DNA of 64,000 nt from Flavobacterium sp. GTDB lineage: Bacteria; Bacteroidota; Bacteroidia; Flavobacteriales; Flavobacteriaceae. The stretch is taken from positions 62,001 through 126,000 of the forward strand of contig NZ_JAGIAV010000003.1 of the NCBI RefSeq assembly GCF_017744675.1, given 5' to 3'. The notes beneath the pieces are model-generated. The model was not told the DNA's origin. It made no database searches and was given only the letters and a program-made list of their open reading frames with translations. The position numbers and the translations under genes are program-made. The stretch's first letter is position 1. The number at the start of each line of letters is the position of its first letter. Positions 26,795 to 35,916 of this stretch are shown here, piece after piece.

Positions 26795-27487
26795 ATGATG
26801 AAAAATAAAATCAACTTTGGCGCTATAATAGTTTATTACATAATTGCTGTAATCTGTAGATATGCAGCTACTAAAACTAATTTATTATCTTCAGTAGAAA
26901 ATCCATATTTAGTGATTTTGCTTCGTGGAGTTGGTCCTGCTTTGGGCGCTTTGGCTACAATCAAAATATTTTCACTAAACAATCCAATGTCATTAAAAGG
27001 AATTTATAAAAATGCACTTGTTCCATTTGCTGTTTATTGGATTCTTCCAGCTGTTTTAATTGCAAGTGTTTATTATTTTACAATTGGTAAATTTCCAGTT
27101 TTATTGATGTTTACGGTTTTAGCTTACGGACTTTTAGAAGAAATTGGATGGCGAGGCTTTTTGCAAGAACAATTAAAATCGCTTCCTAAATTTACTTCAA
27201 TCTTGATTATTGCAGTTCTTTGGTTTGCATGGCATTTAAACTTCGAAATGACAACAAGTAACATCATTTTCTTCGGAATCATTTTCTTTGGAACTTGGGG
27301 AATTGGAAAAGTATATACTTCAACTGGATCGCTTTTAGCGGTTGCTGGAGTGCATTCTCTAAACAATTTCTTTCGTAATGGACTTCACGACACAGAACTT
27401 ACTTTAATCCTAATTTTATTAGTAATATGGGTTGGTTTTATTATTCTTTACAACAGAAAATATAAAACTGTAGCAAACCCAGTTTAA
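26795..27487 (+). CDS. CPBP-family intramembrane metalloprotease
   Basis: 230 residues, starting MMKNKINFGAII. About seven or eight hydrophobic segments are seen. The CPBP (Abi/CaaX-protease-like) motifs are present: EEIGWRGFLQ (about residues 113-122, EExxxR), WFAWHLNFE, and the terminal HSLNNFF. These supply the two Glu and two His residues that coordinate zinc in family members. Relatives process prenylated or other membrane proteins or act in self-immunity; the substrate here is unknown. Its link to the upstream Crp-like regulator is positional. Confidence 0.88.
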   Translation: MMKNKINFGAIIVYYIIAVICRYAATKTNLLSSVENPYLVILLRGVGPALGALATIKIFSLNNPMSLKGIYKNALVPFAVYWILPAVLIASVYYFTIGKFPVLLMFTVLAYGLLEEIGWRGFLQEQLKSLPKFTSILIIAVLWFAWHLNFEMTTSNIIFFGIIFFGTWGIGKVYTSTGSLLAVAGVHSLNNFFRNGLHDTELTLILILLVIWVGFIILYNRKYKTVANPV

Positions 27488-27495
27488 TTTTTTTT

Positions 27496-27898
27496 AAAAC
27501 ACATAGAAACATAGTTTCTAGATTGTGTGTAAAGGCGTTTCACTTATAATATTTCACATAGCACACTATGCGTTAAACTTTGTCAAAGTTTCGAACTTTG
27601 ACAAAGTTATGCCAACAATTAGCGCGAAATTTTTTTGTCAAAATATAATAGATCCAATCTGCGAGATTATTTTTTTCCCGCAGATTAGGCCGATTGAGCA
27701 GAAAAAATCTTTAAAATCTGCTTAATCTGCGAGAGTAAATTTTTTCAAAGAGTATTTTTAATCTGTGAAAATTCTTTAATCAGTCGCAGAAAATAAACTT
27801 TGACAAAGTTAGCTTGACACAAAACTATGTGTTAGAAACTAGTTTCTTTCTATACCCTTTTTTAGAGCGAAAAAATCTATGTTTCTATGTGTTTAAAA
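27496..27898. mobile_element. MITE-like element, copy B (about 403 bp)
   Basis: This is an imperfect direct repeat of copy A, with the same terminal inverted repeats (AAACACATAGAAACATAG and CTATGTTTCTATGTGTTT, exact complements). The first 33-base double palindrome (27576-27608) is intact. The second has lost its left arm, leaving AACTTTGACAAAGTT near 27796-27810. An apparent ORF inside (27525-27725) is repeat sequence and not a gene. Confidence 0.72.
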
Positions 27899-27919
27899 TT
27901 ATTTTATACAAAAACTATT

Positions 27920-28276
<357 letters not shown>

Positions 28277-28445
28277 TTATTGAATGTTCTATTTTACGGC
28301 AAAAGTAAAAATTATCTATTAAATGAATTTCTTTCTCTTTTCCAGTAAAAACTCTTTTAACGTTTTAAAATAAAAGTTGAAATTTTGTTAATTTCTTATC
28401 GAATTAAGTAAACTTGGTTTGAGATTTTATAACTAAATTGGTAGT

Positions 28446-29573
28446 ATGAGAACAAATCCTGACGTACTTATTATTGGAGGAGGTCTTGCTGGCTTGGCAA
28501 GCGCTTTGCACTTATCCAAAAAAGGATTGAAGGTTATTCTTATCGAAAAAAATACCTATCCGAAACATAAAGTCTGCGGCGAATACATCTCCAATGAAAT
28601 CCTGCCCTATTTATTCTGGCTGGATATCGATGTTAGAAAACTTCAGCCAACAAGCATTTCAAATTTTGAATTCACAGCACAAAACGGTCAAACGGCAAAA
28701 ACAAAACTTCCGCTCGGCGGTTTCGGAATCAGCCGTTATGAATTGGATAATTTTCTGTTCGAAAAAGCAGTCGAAAATGGCTGTACAATTATAACAGAAA
28801 CCGTTACCAACACTTCTTTTCAAAATGACATTTTTACCGTAACAACTTCAGAAGAAATGCTTTCTGCAAAAATAGTTTTGGGCGCTTACGGCAAAAGATC
28901 GAATATTGATCAAGTTTTGTCAAGAGCTTTTATTTCTAAAAAATCACCTTGGCTTGCTGTAAAAGGGCATTACAAAGGAAATTTTGATGAAAGTCTTGTC
29001 GCTTTGTATAATTTTCAAGGCGGTTATTGCGGTGTTTCAAAAGTAGAAAACGATGTGATAAACATTTGCTATCTCGCCGATTTTGAAACTTTTAAAAAAT
29101 ACAAAAACATCGAGGAGTATCAAAAAGCGGTGCTTTATAAAAACAAAAAACTAAAAGCCATTTTTGAAAACAGCACTTCCCTATTTGAAAAACCTTTAAC
29201 GATCAGTCAAATTTCATTCGATAAAAAAGAACCGGTAGAAAATCATATTTTAATGATTGGAGATACTGCAGGACTAATTCATCCCATTTGTGGCAACGGA
29301 ATGGCAATGGCGATTCATAGTGCCAAAATTGCTTCTGAATTAGTTCTGGATTTTTATTATGGAAAGATTGAAACCAGAAGCGAATTTGAAAAGAAATATA
29401 CGAAGGAATGGAAAAAGCATTTTAGCAAACGATTATTCTTTGGGAGAATCTTAGCCAAAGCCTTAACGCATAAAAATTTGACTCATGTCATGACAACCGT
29501 TGCAGCATCGATTCCTGCAATACTTTCGGTTGTCATAAAACAAACGCATGGCCGACCAATAACAATTGAATAA
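28446..29573 (+). CDS. FAD-dependent oxidoreductase of the polyketide cluster
   Basis: 375 residues, group A flavoprotein/geranylgeranyl-reductase-like. The FAD fold reads LIIGGGLAGLASALHLSKKG, followed by VCGEYISNEI and the second flavin motif MIGDTAGLIHPICGNGMAMA. It is the first gene of a tightly packed operon (the stop overlaps the next start). By analogy with the Streptomyces srs operon, where a flavoprotein hydroxylates a type III polyketide product, it may hydroxylate or oxidise the aromatic ring to a quinone. Reduction of an alkyl chain is the alternative. Confidence 0.85.
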   Translation: MRTNPDVLIIGGGLAGLASALHLSKKGLKVILIEKNTYPKHKVCGEYISNEILPYLFWLDIDVRKLQPTSISNFEFTAQNGQTAKTKLPLGGFGISRYELDNFLFEKAVENGCTIITETVTNTSFQNDIFTVTTSEEMLSAKIVLGAYGKRSNIDQVLSRAFISKKSPWLAVKGHYKGNFDESLVALYNFQGGYCGVSKVENDVINICYLADFETFKKYKNIEEYQKAVLYKNKKLKAIFENSTSLFEKPLTISQISFDKKEPVENHILMIGDTAGLIHPICGNGMAMAIHSAKIASELVLDFYYGKIETRSEFEKKYTKEWKKHFSKRLFFGRILAKALTHKNLTHVMTTVAASIPAILSVVIKQTHGRPITIE

Positions 29574-30286
29574 TGAGTGTAAATACCAAATATAGAACTG
29601 AAGAAATTGAAATAATGGATGATTTTTCGCTTCAAAGCGAAGAATTGATTGGCGCGTTGGATCAGATTGCTTCTATAAACCAATTGCTTGGAGGAAACAA
29701 ACTGACGCTGCATGGTATAAAAGAACTTTTAAAAAAAATCGATATTTCTAAAACTATTACTATTGCTGATATTGGCTGCGGAAATGGCGATATGTTGCGA
29801 ATGCTTTCTAAATATGGCAAAAAGCAAAAACTGAATTTTAAACTGATCGGTATTGACGCCAATGCTTTTACAATTGAATATGCCAAGAAACTCTCAAAAG
29901 ATTATCCGAATATAGAATATCTCACGATGGATATTTTTAGCGAAGATTTCAAAGAGTTGCAATATGATATTGTTTTGTGCACACTTACGCTGCATCATTT
30001 TACAACCCATCAGATTGATGAATTAATGAATGTTCTAAACAAAAATGCTTCAATTGGAATTGTCGTAAACGATCTTCATCGAAGCAAAATTGCTTATCGA
30101 TTATTTGAATTGGTAAGCGTTGTTTTCAATCTCAATAAAATGTCGCGCAACGATGGTTTGATTTCTATTTTAAAAGGATTCAAAAAGAACGAATTAGAGC
30201 ATTTCTCCAAAAAACTAAATCTAAAAAACTATTCCATAAACTGGAAATGGGCTTTTCGCTACCAGTGGATAATAATTAAAATATGA
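29573..30286 (+). CDS. SAM-dependent methyltransferase of the polyketide cluster
   Basis: 237 residues, class I Rossmann methyltransferase. SAM motif I is TIADIGCGNGDMLRML (about residues 60-75), with the acidic residue in KLIGIDANAFTIEYAKKL and a post-motif LCTLTLHHF. The C-terminal region is basic. The start overlaps the FAD gene stop (TAATG) and the stop overlaps the polyketide synthase start (ATGA), so translation is coupled. The likely job is C- or O-methylation of the phenolic product; the target atom cannot be told from sequence. Confidence 0.87.
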   Translation: MSVNTKYRTEEIEIMDDFSLQSEELIGALDQIASINQLLGGNKLTLHGIKELLKKIDISKTITIADIGCGNGDMLRMLSKYGKKQKLNFKLIGIDANAFTIEYAKKLSKDYPNIEYLTMDIFSEDFKELQYDIVLCTLTLHHFTTHQIDELMNVLNKNASIGIVVNDLHRSKIAYRLFELVSVVFNLNKMSRNDGLISILKGFKKNELEHFSKKLNLKNYSINWKWAFRYQWIIIKI

Positions 30287-31335
30287 GTGTAAAGATAGTT
30301 ACAGCTGTCAAGCAGCTTCCGCAATATTCTAGAACAACAGAAGAAATACTTCCGTTTTTAGATCTATGGCTTAAAGGTCAGGAAGAACGTTTTGTCAAAA
30401 AAGTAAAAAAAATATTTGAAGGCGCTTCTGTAGACAAACGTTATTCTATTATGGAACCGACGGAGGTTTTTACTGCCACTTCATTCGAAGAAAAAAATGA
30501 TATTTATAGTCGAGAAATGATTGTTCTTGGCCATCAGGTTCTCGAAAAAGCATTAGAAAAAACAGGTTGGGATCCGCAGAGTTTGGATTATATTATCACC
30601 GTAAGCTGCACGGGAATTATGATTCCTTCGCTTGATGCTTATTTGATTAACAAAATGAAATTAAGACAAGATATTGTACGTCTTCCTGTAACTGAAATGG
30701 GCTGTGCTGCTGGAATATCTGGAATTATTTATGCGAAAAATTTCCTGAAATCAAATCCAGGAAAACGTGCGGCTGTAATTGCGGTAGAATCGCCAACTGC
30801 GACTTTTCAATTAGATGATTTCTCAATGCCAAATATTGTCAGTGCCGCTATTTTTGGCGATGGAGCTGCATGCTGTCTATTATCATCAAAAGAAGAAGAT
30901 GCTGGTCCTGAAATTCTAGACGAACAGATGTATCATTTTTATGATGCCGAGCACATGATGGGGTTTAAATTAACCAATGGCGGACTGCAAATGGTTCTGG
31001 ATATTGAAGTTCCAGATACGATTGCTTCTCATTTTGGAGCTATTATCCATCCTTTTTTAAAACAGAATAATCTGGAAATTAAAGATATCGATCATATGAT
31101 TTTTCACCCTGGAGGGAAAAAAATCGTAACCACGGTTGAAGCACTTTTCGCTGGATTGGAGAAAAATATTGACGATACTAAAGAAATTCTAAAACAATAT
31201 GGAAACATGTCAAGTGCAACAGTTTTGTATGTTTTAGAAAATATTATGAATCGAAATCCGAAAAAAGGAGAAAAAGGTTTGATGCTAAGTTTTGGTCCAG
31301 GATTTTCGGCACAAAGAGTTTTATTGCAATGGTAA
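30283..31335 (+). CDS. Type III polyketide synthase (chalcone/stilbene synthase superfamily)
   Basis: 350 residues, usual length. The catalytic triad is visible: Cys141 in TEMGCAAG, His275 in FHPGGKK and Asn308 in YGNMSSATV. The C-terminal loop SFGPGFSAQRVLLQW matches the family GFGPG signature. These enzymes extend an acyl starter with malonyl units and cyclise it to resorcinol, pyrone or phloroglucinol rings. The dedicated ACP, ketosynthase and dehydratase genes downstream suggest a specially built fatty starter. FabH was considered, but the HPGGKK/GNMSS context and length favour type III PKS. Confidence 0.93.
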   Translation: MSVKIVTAVKQLPQYSRTTEEILPFLDLWLKGQEERFVKKVKKIFEGASVDKRYSIMEPTEVFTATSFEEKNDIYSREMIVLGHQVLEKALEKTGWDPQSLDYIITVSCTGIMIPSLDAYLINKMKLRQDIVRLPVTEMGCAAGISGIIYAKNFLKSNPGKRAAVIAVESPTATFQLDDFSMPNIVSAAIFGDGAACCLLSSKEEDAGPEILDEQMYHFYDAEHMMGFKLTNGGLQMVLDIEVPDTIASHFGAIIHPFLKQNNLEIKDIDHMIFHPGGKKIVTTVEALFAGLEKNIDDTKEILKQYGNMSSATVLYVLENIMNRNPKKGEKGLMLSFGPGFSAQRVLLQW

Positions 31336-31346
31336 TCTAAGAGCTT

Positions 31347-31784
31347 ATGAAACTAACTGATATTATCGCACAGCTTCCGTATAGGGAACCTTTTTTGTTT
31401 GTAGATGAATTGCTTCACGCAGATGAAAATGGCGTAACAGGAACGTACACCTTCAAAGAAAATCTTGATTTTTACAAAGGGCATTTTAAAGACAATCCCG
31501 TTACGCCAGGCGTTATTTTAACCGAAACCATGGCGCAGATTGGAATGGTTTGTTTGGGAATATTTCTGTTGGGAAATGAATTGGGAGAAAACATCGTAAT
31601 TGCCTTTACATCTGCCGATATGGAATTTTTAAAACCTGTTTATCCAAATGAAAAAGTTACCGTAACTTCGGAGAAACTATTTTTCCGTTTCGGAAAATTA
31701 AAATGCAATGCAGTCATGAAAAATGAAGTTGGACAAGAAGTTTGCCGAGGTGTTTTAGCCGGAATGATAACCAAGAGATTATGA
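31347..31784 (+). CDS. FabZ-like hotdog dehydratase of the polyketide cluster
   Basis: 145 residues, single hotdog domain. The catalytic His and Glu sit in YKGHFKDNPVTPGVILTETM, matching the FabZ/FabA pattern H-x-P-G...E. It should dehydrate 3-hydroxyacyl-ACP. It begins 11 bases after the PKS gene, and its stop overlaps the ketosynthase start by four bases (ATGA). This points to a dedicated acyl-chain assembly line and not to housekeeping fatty acid synthesis. Confidence 0.87.
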   Translation: MKLTDIIAQLPYREPFLFVDELLHADENGVTGTYTFKENLDFYKGHFKDNPVTPGVILTETMAQIGMVCLGIFLLGNELGENIVIAFTSADMEFLKPVYPNEKVTVTSEKLFFRFGKLKCNAVMKNEVGQEVCRGVLAGMITKRL

Positions 31785-33049
31785 AAAAACGAGTAGTAAT
31801 AACAGGTATGGGAGTTGCTGCGCCAAATGGCATTGGAATTCCTGCGTTTAATGATGCCTTGCAAAAAGGCATTTCGGGCATTCGGCATGACGCTCAGCTG
31901 GAAGAATTGCAGTTTTCTTGTCAAATTGCAGGTCAGCCACAAATATCTGAAGAATTAAAAGCGCAGTATTTTACAGAACTCGAACTCCGCGGATTCAATA
32001 GCACAGGAATTTTATATGGTGTTATTGCGGGTATGGAAGCTTGGCATAACGCTGGCTTACCAATAAATGAAAATCCAGACTGGGACAGCGGAGCCATTTT
32101 CGGTTCTGGAACCTCTGGAATTGATAAATTTCGCGAAAGCATTTATAAAATTGATGAACTGCAAGTTCGAAGATTAGGAAGTACCGTTGTCGCCCAAACT
32201 ATGAATAGTGGTGTGAGCGCGTATCTCGGCGGCAAAATCGGACTGGGAAATCAGGTTACAACAAATTCTTCTGCTTGCACGACTGGTGCAGAATCCATTT
32301 TAATGGCTTACGACCGAATACAATCAGGACAGGCGAAACGAATTCTGGCAGGAAGCACTTCTGACAGCGGCCCTTATATTTGGGGAGGTTTTGATGCGCT
32401 TCGTGTCTGTTCATCCAAATTTAATGACAGTCCCGAAGCAGGTTCAAGACCCATGAGCGCTTCGGCCTCGGGGTTTGTTCCCGGAAGTGGTGCCGGAGCT
32501 TTTGTTATAGAAGATTTAGAAACTGCTCTAGCACGCAATGCTACAATTTATGCTGAAATTCTTGGCGGAAATATCAATTCGGGCGGACAGCGAGATGGCG
32601 GAACTATGACAGCTCCAAACAGCACAGCTGTGCAGAGATGCATTAAAACCGCTATAGAAAATGCAGGAATCGATCCGAATGAAATTGATGCTATAAACGG
32701 CCATTTAACAGCTACGACAAAAGATAGTCTTGAAATTGAAAACTGGACAAAAGCATTGGGAAGAAACGGTTCTGATTTTCCGTATATTAATTCGTTGAAA
32801 AGCTTAACTGGACATTGTTTAAGCGCTTCTGGAAGTATAGAAAGTATTGCAACAATACTACAGCTTCATGAAGGTTTTCTGTTTGGAAATAAAAACTGTG
32901 AAGATCTTCATCCTGAAATTGCGGCGCTTATTGATCCGTCAAAAGTGCTTTTGGAAACTATTAAAACCAATCCCAAAATAATTGCAAAAGCCAGTTTTGG
33001 TTTTGGCGATGTAAATGCATGTATACTATTTAAAAAATTCGAAAACTAA
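31781..33049 (+). CDS. Beta-ketoacyl-ACP synthase (FabF-like) of the polyketide cluster
   Basis: 422 residues from the ATG that overlaps the FabZ-like stop. Thiolase-fold ketosynthase with Cys166 (NSSACTTGAES), His308 (NGHLTATTKDS) and His345 (SLTGHCLSASGS), the Cys-His-His set of KAS I/II. His308 lies in GHLTAT, where housekeeping FabF has AHGTST, and such divergence is common in secondary-metabolite ketosynthases. It probably elongates the acyl starter on the adjacent ACP before hand-off to the type III PKS. The stop is one base from the ACP start. Confidence 0.9.
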   Translation: MKKRVVITGMGVAAPNGIGIPAFNDALQKGISGIRHDAQLEELQFSCQIAGQPQISEELKAQYFTELELRGFNSTGILYGVIAGMEAWHNAGLPINENPDWDSGAIFGSGTSGIDKFRESIYKIDELQVRRLGSTVVAQTMNSGVSAYLGGKIGLGNQVTTNSSACTTGAESILMAYDRIQSGQAKRILAGSTSDSGPYIWGGFDALRVCSSKFNDSPEAGSRPMSASASGFVPGSGAGAFVIEDLETALARNATIYAEILGGNINSGGQRDGGTMTAPNSTAVQRCIKTAIENAGIDPNEIDAINGHLTATTKDSLEIENWTKALGRNGSDFPYINSLKSLTGHCLSASGSIESIATILQLHEGFLFGNKNCEDLHPEIAALIDPSKVLLETIKTNPKIIAKASFGFGDVNACILFKKFEN

Positions 33050-33050
33050 A

Positions 33051-33305
33051 ATGGACAGACAAGAACTTATCGCAAGACTAAAAGTAATTATTAAGCCTTT
33101 TGTAACCAATACAGAAGCTTACGACAATCTCACCGAAGAAACCGATTTTATTAAAGATTTGAATATCAATTCGGCAAATTTGGTTGATATTGTTCTCGAT
33201 ATTGAAGAAAACTTCAACGTCGTAATTGACAATGCCGACATGGAACGTATGCTTGACGTAAAAACAGCTGTGGAAATTATTGAAACCAAACTCGCCGAAA
33301 AATGA
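33051..33305 (+). CDS. Acyl carrier protein of the polyketide cluster
   Basis: 84 residues from the ATG directly after the ketosynthase stop. ACP-like helical protein with the phosphopantetheine site Ser41 in DLNINSANLVDIVLDIE, where classical ACPs have DSL, so the motif is variant (N-S-A). Acidic helix II follows. The next gene encodes a phosphopantetheinyl transferase whose start overlaps this stop, a likely dedicated activating partner. Confidence 0.87.
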   Translation: MDRQELIARLKVIIKPFVTNTEAYDNLTEETDFIKDLNINSANLVDIVLDIEENFNVVIDNADMERMLDVKTAVEIIETKLAEK

Positions 33306-33799
33306 TTGGCAATGACATTATAGATCTTGCGCAGTCACGCAAAGAAAGCAATTGGCAACGGAAAGGTTTTGTAGAAAAGCTTTTTACAGCTCATGAACAG
33401 CTCCTCATAAAAGAATATCCCGAACCCGAAACCATGGTTTGGCTTTTATGGAGCATGAAAGAAGCTGCGTATAAAATCTATAATCGTCAGACTAAAATAA
33501 GGGAATTCAGTCCCAAGAAACTTTCTTGTTCCTTAGATTCTATCGATTGTAATTTCGCATTTGGTAAAGTAATTTGTAATGAAAATAAATATTATACCAA
33601 AAGTATATTTTCATTAGAAAGTATTCATACTATTGCAGTAGACAACTTCGAGAATATCAATAAAGTAATTGAAGTAGAAAACCAAGAAATTGTAAAAGAC
33701 GAAAACGGTATTCCGTTTTTCAAAACATCCAATATGCTTCGAGAAATTTCAATCAGCCATCATGGATGTTTTGAGAAACAGGTAATTTTAAAGTATTGA
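33302..33799 (+). CDS. 4'-phosphopantetheinyl transferase
   Basis: 165 residues. The N-terminal MIGNDIIDLAQSR and KLFTAHEQLLI and the central WSMKEAAYKIYNR match the two Mg/CoA-binding motifs of the family (G-x-D and W-S/x-K-E-A-x-x-K). It converts apo-ACP to holo-ACP by attaching phosphopantetheine to Ser41 of the adjacent carrier. It is the last gene of the seven-gene operon and is convergent with the AcvB-like gene with no spacer. Confidence 0.88.
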   Translation: MIGNDIIDLAQSRKESNWQRKGFVEKLFTAHEQLLIKEYPEPETMVWLLWSMKEAAYKIYNRQTKIREFSPKKLSCSLDSIDCNFAFGKVICNENKYYTKSIFSLESIHTIAVDNFENINKVIEVENQEIVKDENGIPFFKTSNMLREISISHHGCFEKQVILKY

Positions 33800-35233
33800 T
33801 TACTTCATTTCCTTCAAAATACTTTCTGCTATTTTAGCATAATCATCGTTAAAATGGTGTGAACCTGGAATTTCTATGGTTTTTATATCTGCTTCTGCAA
33901 AACGTTTTCTGGTTTCTTGATCTTCTTCGCTTCCAAAAAAACAAACTGGATTATAGGCTTTTATTTTCTTCATTTCTGAAATTACATCGTAGTTGTCATT
34001 TGAACTTTCTAAACTCAGCATATCGGCAATGTGAATTTCAAAATCGGCTTTTACATCTGGCGATAACGAATAAACTCCTTTTAGTTTTTCTTTTAAAGTT
34101 TCTGGAAAACTAGCCGCCGCAAACGGAACAACAGATGCGCCAAACGAATAACCAACCAAAATAAACGACTTTTTGTTCCATTGCTGTAAATAATGTTCGA
34201 CAGCTTTTGAAATCGAAATGGAAGTGTCTAATGGCGTTTTGGCATTCCAAAAATATTTCTGGGCATCGAGTCCGATAACGGCAATTCCTTTTTCGGCCAA
34301 AGCTTCACCCACTGATTGATCAAAACTCGTCCATCCGCCATCGCCTGAAATTACAAAAGCAATAGGAAGATTTTCTTCTTTATTTTTTGTCGGAATCAAA
34401 GTTAAAGGCATTTCAAAAGGAAGAGGCGCTAAATGCTGTTCTTTCAATAAACTATTTTGCTCTGATTTTTGTTTCGCATAATTTGGCGTATTTCTAATTT
34501 CTTTGTAAGCTTCTATAAATTGTGGCAGCCAGTTTTTTGTAACCGAAAATCCGTGTCCCACTTTCGGAAGCACAATTAGTTTTCCCATCTTAAGTCCATC
34601 CATGAATTTTTTAGTATCGGCATAATTGCAAACCTGATCCGTTGTGCCTTGCAGTGCAATAAAAGGCGCTGTTAGCTTTTCTGTTTTTTCAAGATAATAG
34701 GCTTTTCCTTCTTTTAAAACATGAGAGGTCAGTCCAGAACCATCACATAAAGTTCGGTCTGTTTCTATGTCGGGACAAAATCCTAAACCAATAGCGCCAC
34801 TAAAAGTGTTGGCAGGAGCTTGCGCCAACATGCCATAAACTAAAGTAGCTCCAGAAGAATATCCTACCAATATGGGTTTAAAATATTGTTTAAGTTTTAG
34901 TTTCTTTTGCAAAATCAAACTCAGTTCTTCAAAATCACCTGCGGGATAATAACATTTTGCTTTTTCTTTTTTAATGCTTTTAAAATAATGCCGAATATCA
35001 ATCCCCGCTACCAAAGCACCTTGATCTACTATATTTTTTGCCATATCTACCACTCCACTGTTCCATCCTCCGTCGCCTGAAATAAATAGTACAACTGCAT
35101 TTGGAGCTGTTTTTGGCGTATAAATGGTAACTTTTCCAAAAGAGCCCACTTTTATGGTGTCTGTTACCGAAGCAAAAACACTTTGCCCAAAAACAAAAAA
35201 CAGAAGAGAAATTAGCGCTGTTTTATTCATCAT
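33800..35233 (-). CDS. AcvB/VirJ-family alpha/beta hydrolase
   Basis: 477 residues with a signal peptide (to about 22) and two similar halves. Each half has a GDGGW motif (ISGDGGWNSG about 52-60; ISGDGGWTSF about 296-304) and a nucleophile elbow (GYSSG Ser126; GYSFG Ser363). A candidate catalytic His lies near the end (PGSHHFNDDY). This is the AcvB layout; VirJ has one half. AcvB of Agrobacterium and AtvA of Rhizobium hydrolyse lysyl-phosphatidylglycerol. It is third in an mprF-DUF998-acvB run, so the same reaction is predicted in the periplasm. Confidence 0.87.
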   Translation of the reverse strand: MMNKTALISLLFFVFGQSVFASVTDTIKVGSFGKVTIYTPKTAPNAVVLFISGDGGWNSGVVDMAKNIVDQGALVAGIDIRHYFKSIKKEKAKCYYPAGDFEELSLILQKKLKLKQYFKPILVGYSSGATLVYGMLAQAPANTFSGAIGLGFCPDIETDRTLCDGSGLTSHVLKEGKAYYLEKTEKLTAPFIALQGTTDQVCNYADTKKFMDGLKMGKLIVLPKVGHGFSVTKNWLPQFIEAYKEIRNTPNYAKQKSEQNSLLKEQHLAPLPFEMPLTLIPTKNKEENLPIAFVISGDGGWTSFDQSVGEALAEKGIAVIGLDAQKYFWNAKTPLDTSISISKAVEHYLQQWNKKSFILVGYSFGASVVPFAAASFPETLKEKLKGVYSLSPDVKADFEIHIADMLSLESSNDNYDVISEMKKIKAYNPVCFFGSEEDQETRKRFAEADIKTIEIPGSHHFNDDYAKIAESILKEMK

Positions 35234-35258
35234 AATATTTTTAGCATTACATTAAAAA

Positions 35259-35906
35259 TTACGTTTCTTTAGTATACATGATTATAGAAAGTGCAACCAA
35301 ATAAGCATAGAGGTTTAGCATAAAGAGCCTTTGCCACAAGCCTTTGTAAAGAGGAATGAAATTGTTTTGATCTGAAGAAAAACGAAATGAAAAAAGCAAT
35401 GTCGTAATGCATCCTAAAAGAAAAACAGTCCAAGAAAAAATATAAAACGCACGCTTGCTTTTGGTTGCAATTTCCTTTCGCAATACCAATGGAAGCAACA
35501 ATGCGGCAAGAAGACCGATACCTCCAAAGATATCGTGCACTACAAAAGAAGCTGTCATTTTTCCGTCAATTCTATCGGCTTTAAACAAACCAGAACCAAT
35601 TCCTTCTCCTAAACCGTAAAGGATGATGAATAGCGAGCCTAATTTTATGTTTTTAGAATCGCTGTTAAATGCTTTTCTAAAAACAATTCCAAAGCAGATA
35701 AATACGATTCCAATACAGATCCACCAAGTTGAGATTATGTTCGAAACCGGACTAATGCTGGCTCCTAAAGAACTCATAGTGCTTTTTAGCTGGCTGTATC
35801 CTTCATAATGGCTTCCTAATACAAACACAACAATAAAATCGGAGACACAAGCCATAATGCAAAGCACTGCCATTATTTTTGCCCAATTTAATTGTACTGC
35901 TTTCAT
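35259..35906 (-). CDS. DUF998-family integral membrane protein
   Basis: 215 residues with about six hydrophobic segments and little else, for example WAKIMAVLCIMACVSDFIVV near the N terminus. The regular TM spacing and VVHDIFGGIGLLAALLLPL fit DUF998 membrane proteins of unknown function. It lies 10 bases after mprF and 25 bases before the AcvB-like gene, probably in one transcript. Association with aminoacyl-lipid enzymes suggests a role in lipid handling, which is inference. Confidence 0.8.
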   Translation of the reverse strand: MKAVQLNWAKIMAVLCIMACVSDFIVVFVLGSHYEGYSQLKSTMSSLGASISPVSNIISTWWICIGIVFICFGIVFRKAFNSDSKNIKLGSLFIILYGLGEGIGSGLFKADRIDGKMTASFVVHDIFGGIGLLAALLLPLVLRKEIATKSKRAFYIFSWTVFLLGCITTLLFSFRFSSDQNNFIPLYKGLWQRLFMLNLYAYLVALSIIMYTKET

Positions 35907-35916
35907 ATTGCCCCAA

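Noticed and set aside
27525..27725. 66-residue ORF after the CPBP gene
   Set aside because: It lies wholly inside repeat copy B and its sequence is repeat-derived, so it is not a gene.
23845..27810. Recurring 33-base palindromes as a possible CRISPR array
   Set aside because: The copies are irregularly spaced, embedded in longer dispersed elements, and no cas genes are present.
30283..31335. Possible FabH (KAS III) instead of type III PKS
   Set aside because: The HPGGKK and GNMSSATV contexts, length and C-terminal GPG loop favour type III PKS.
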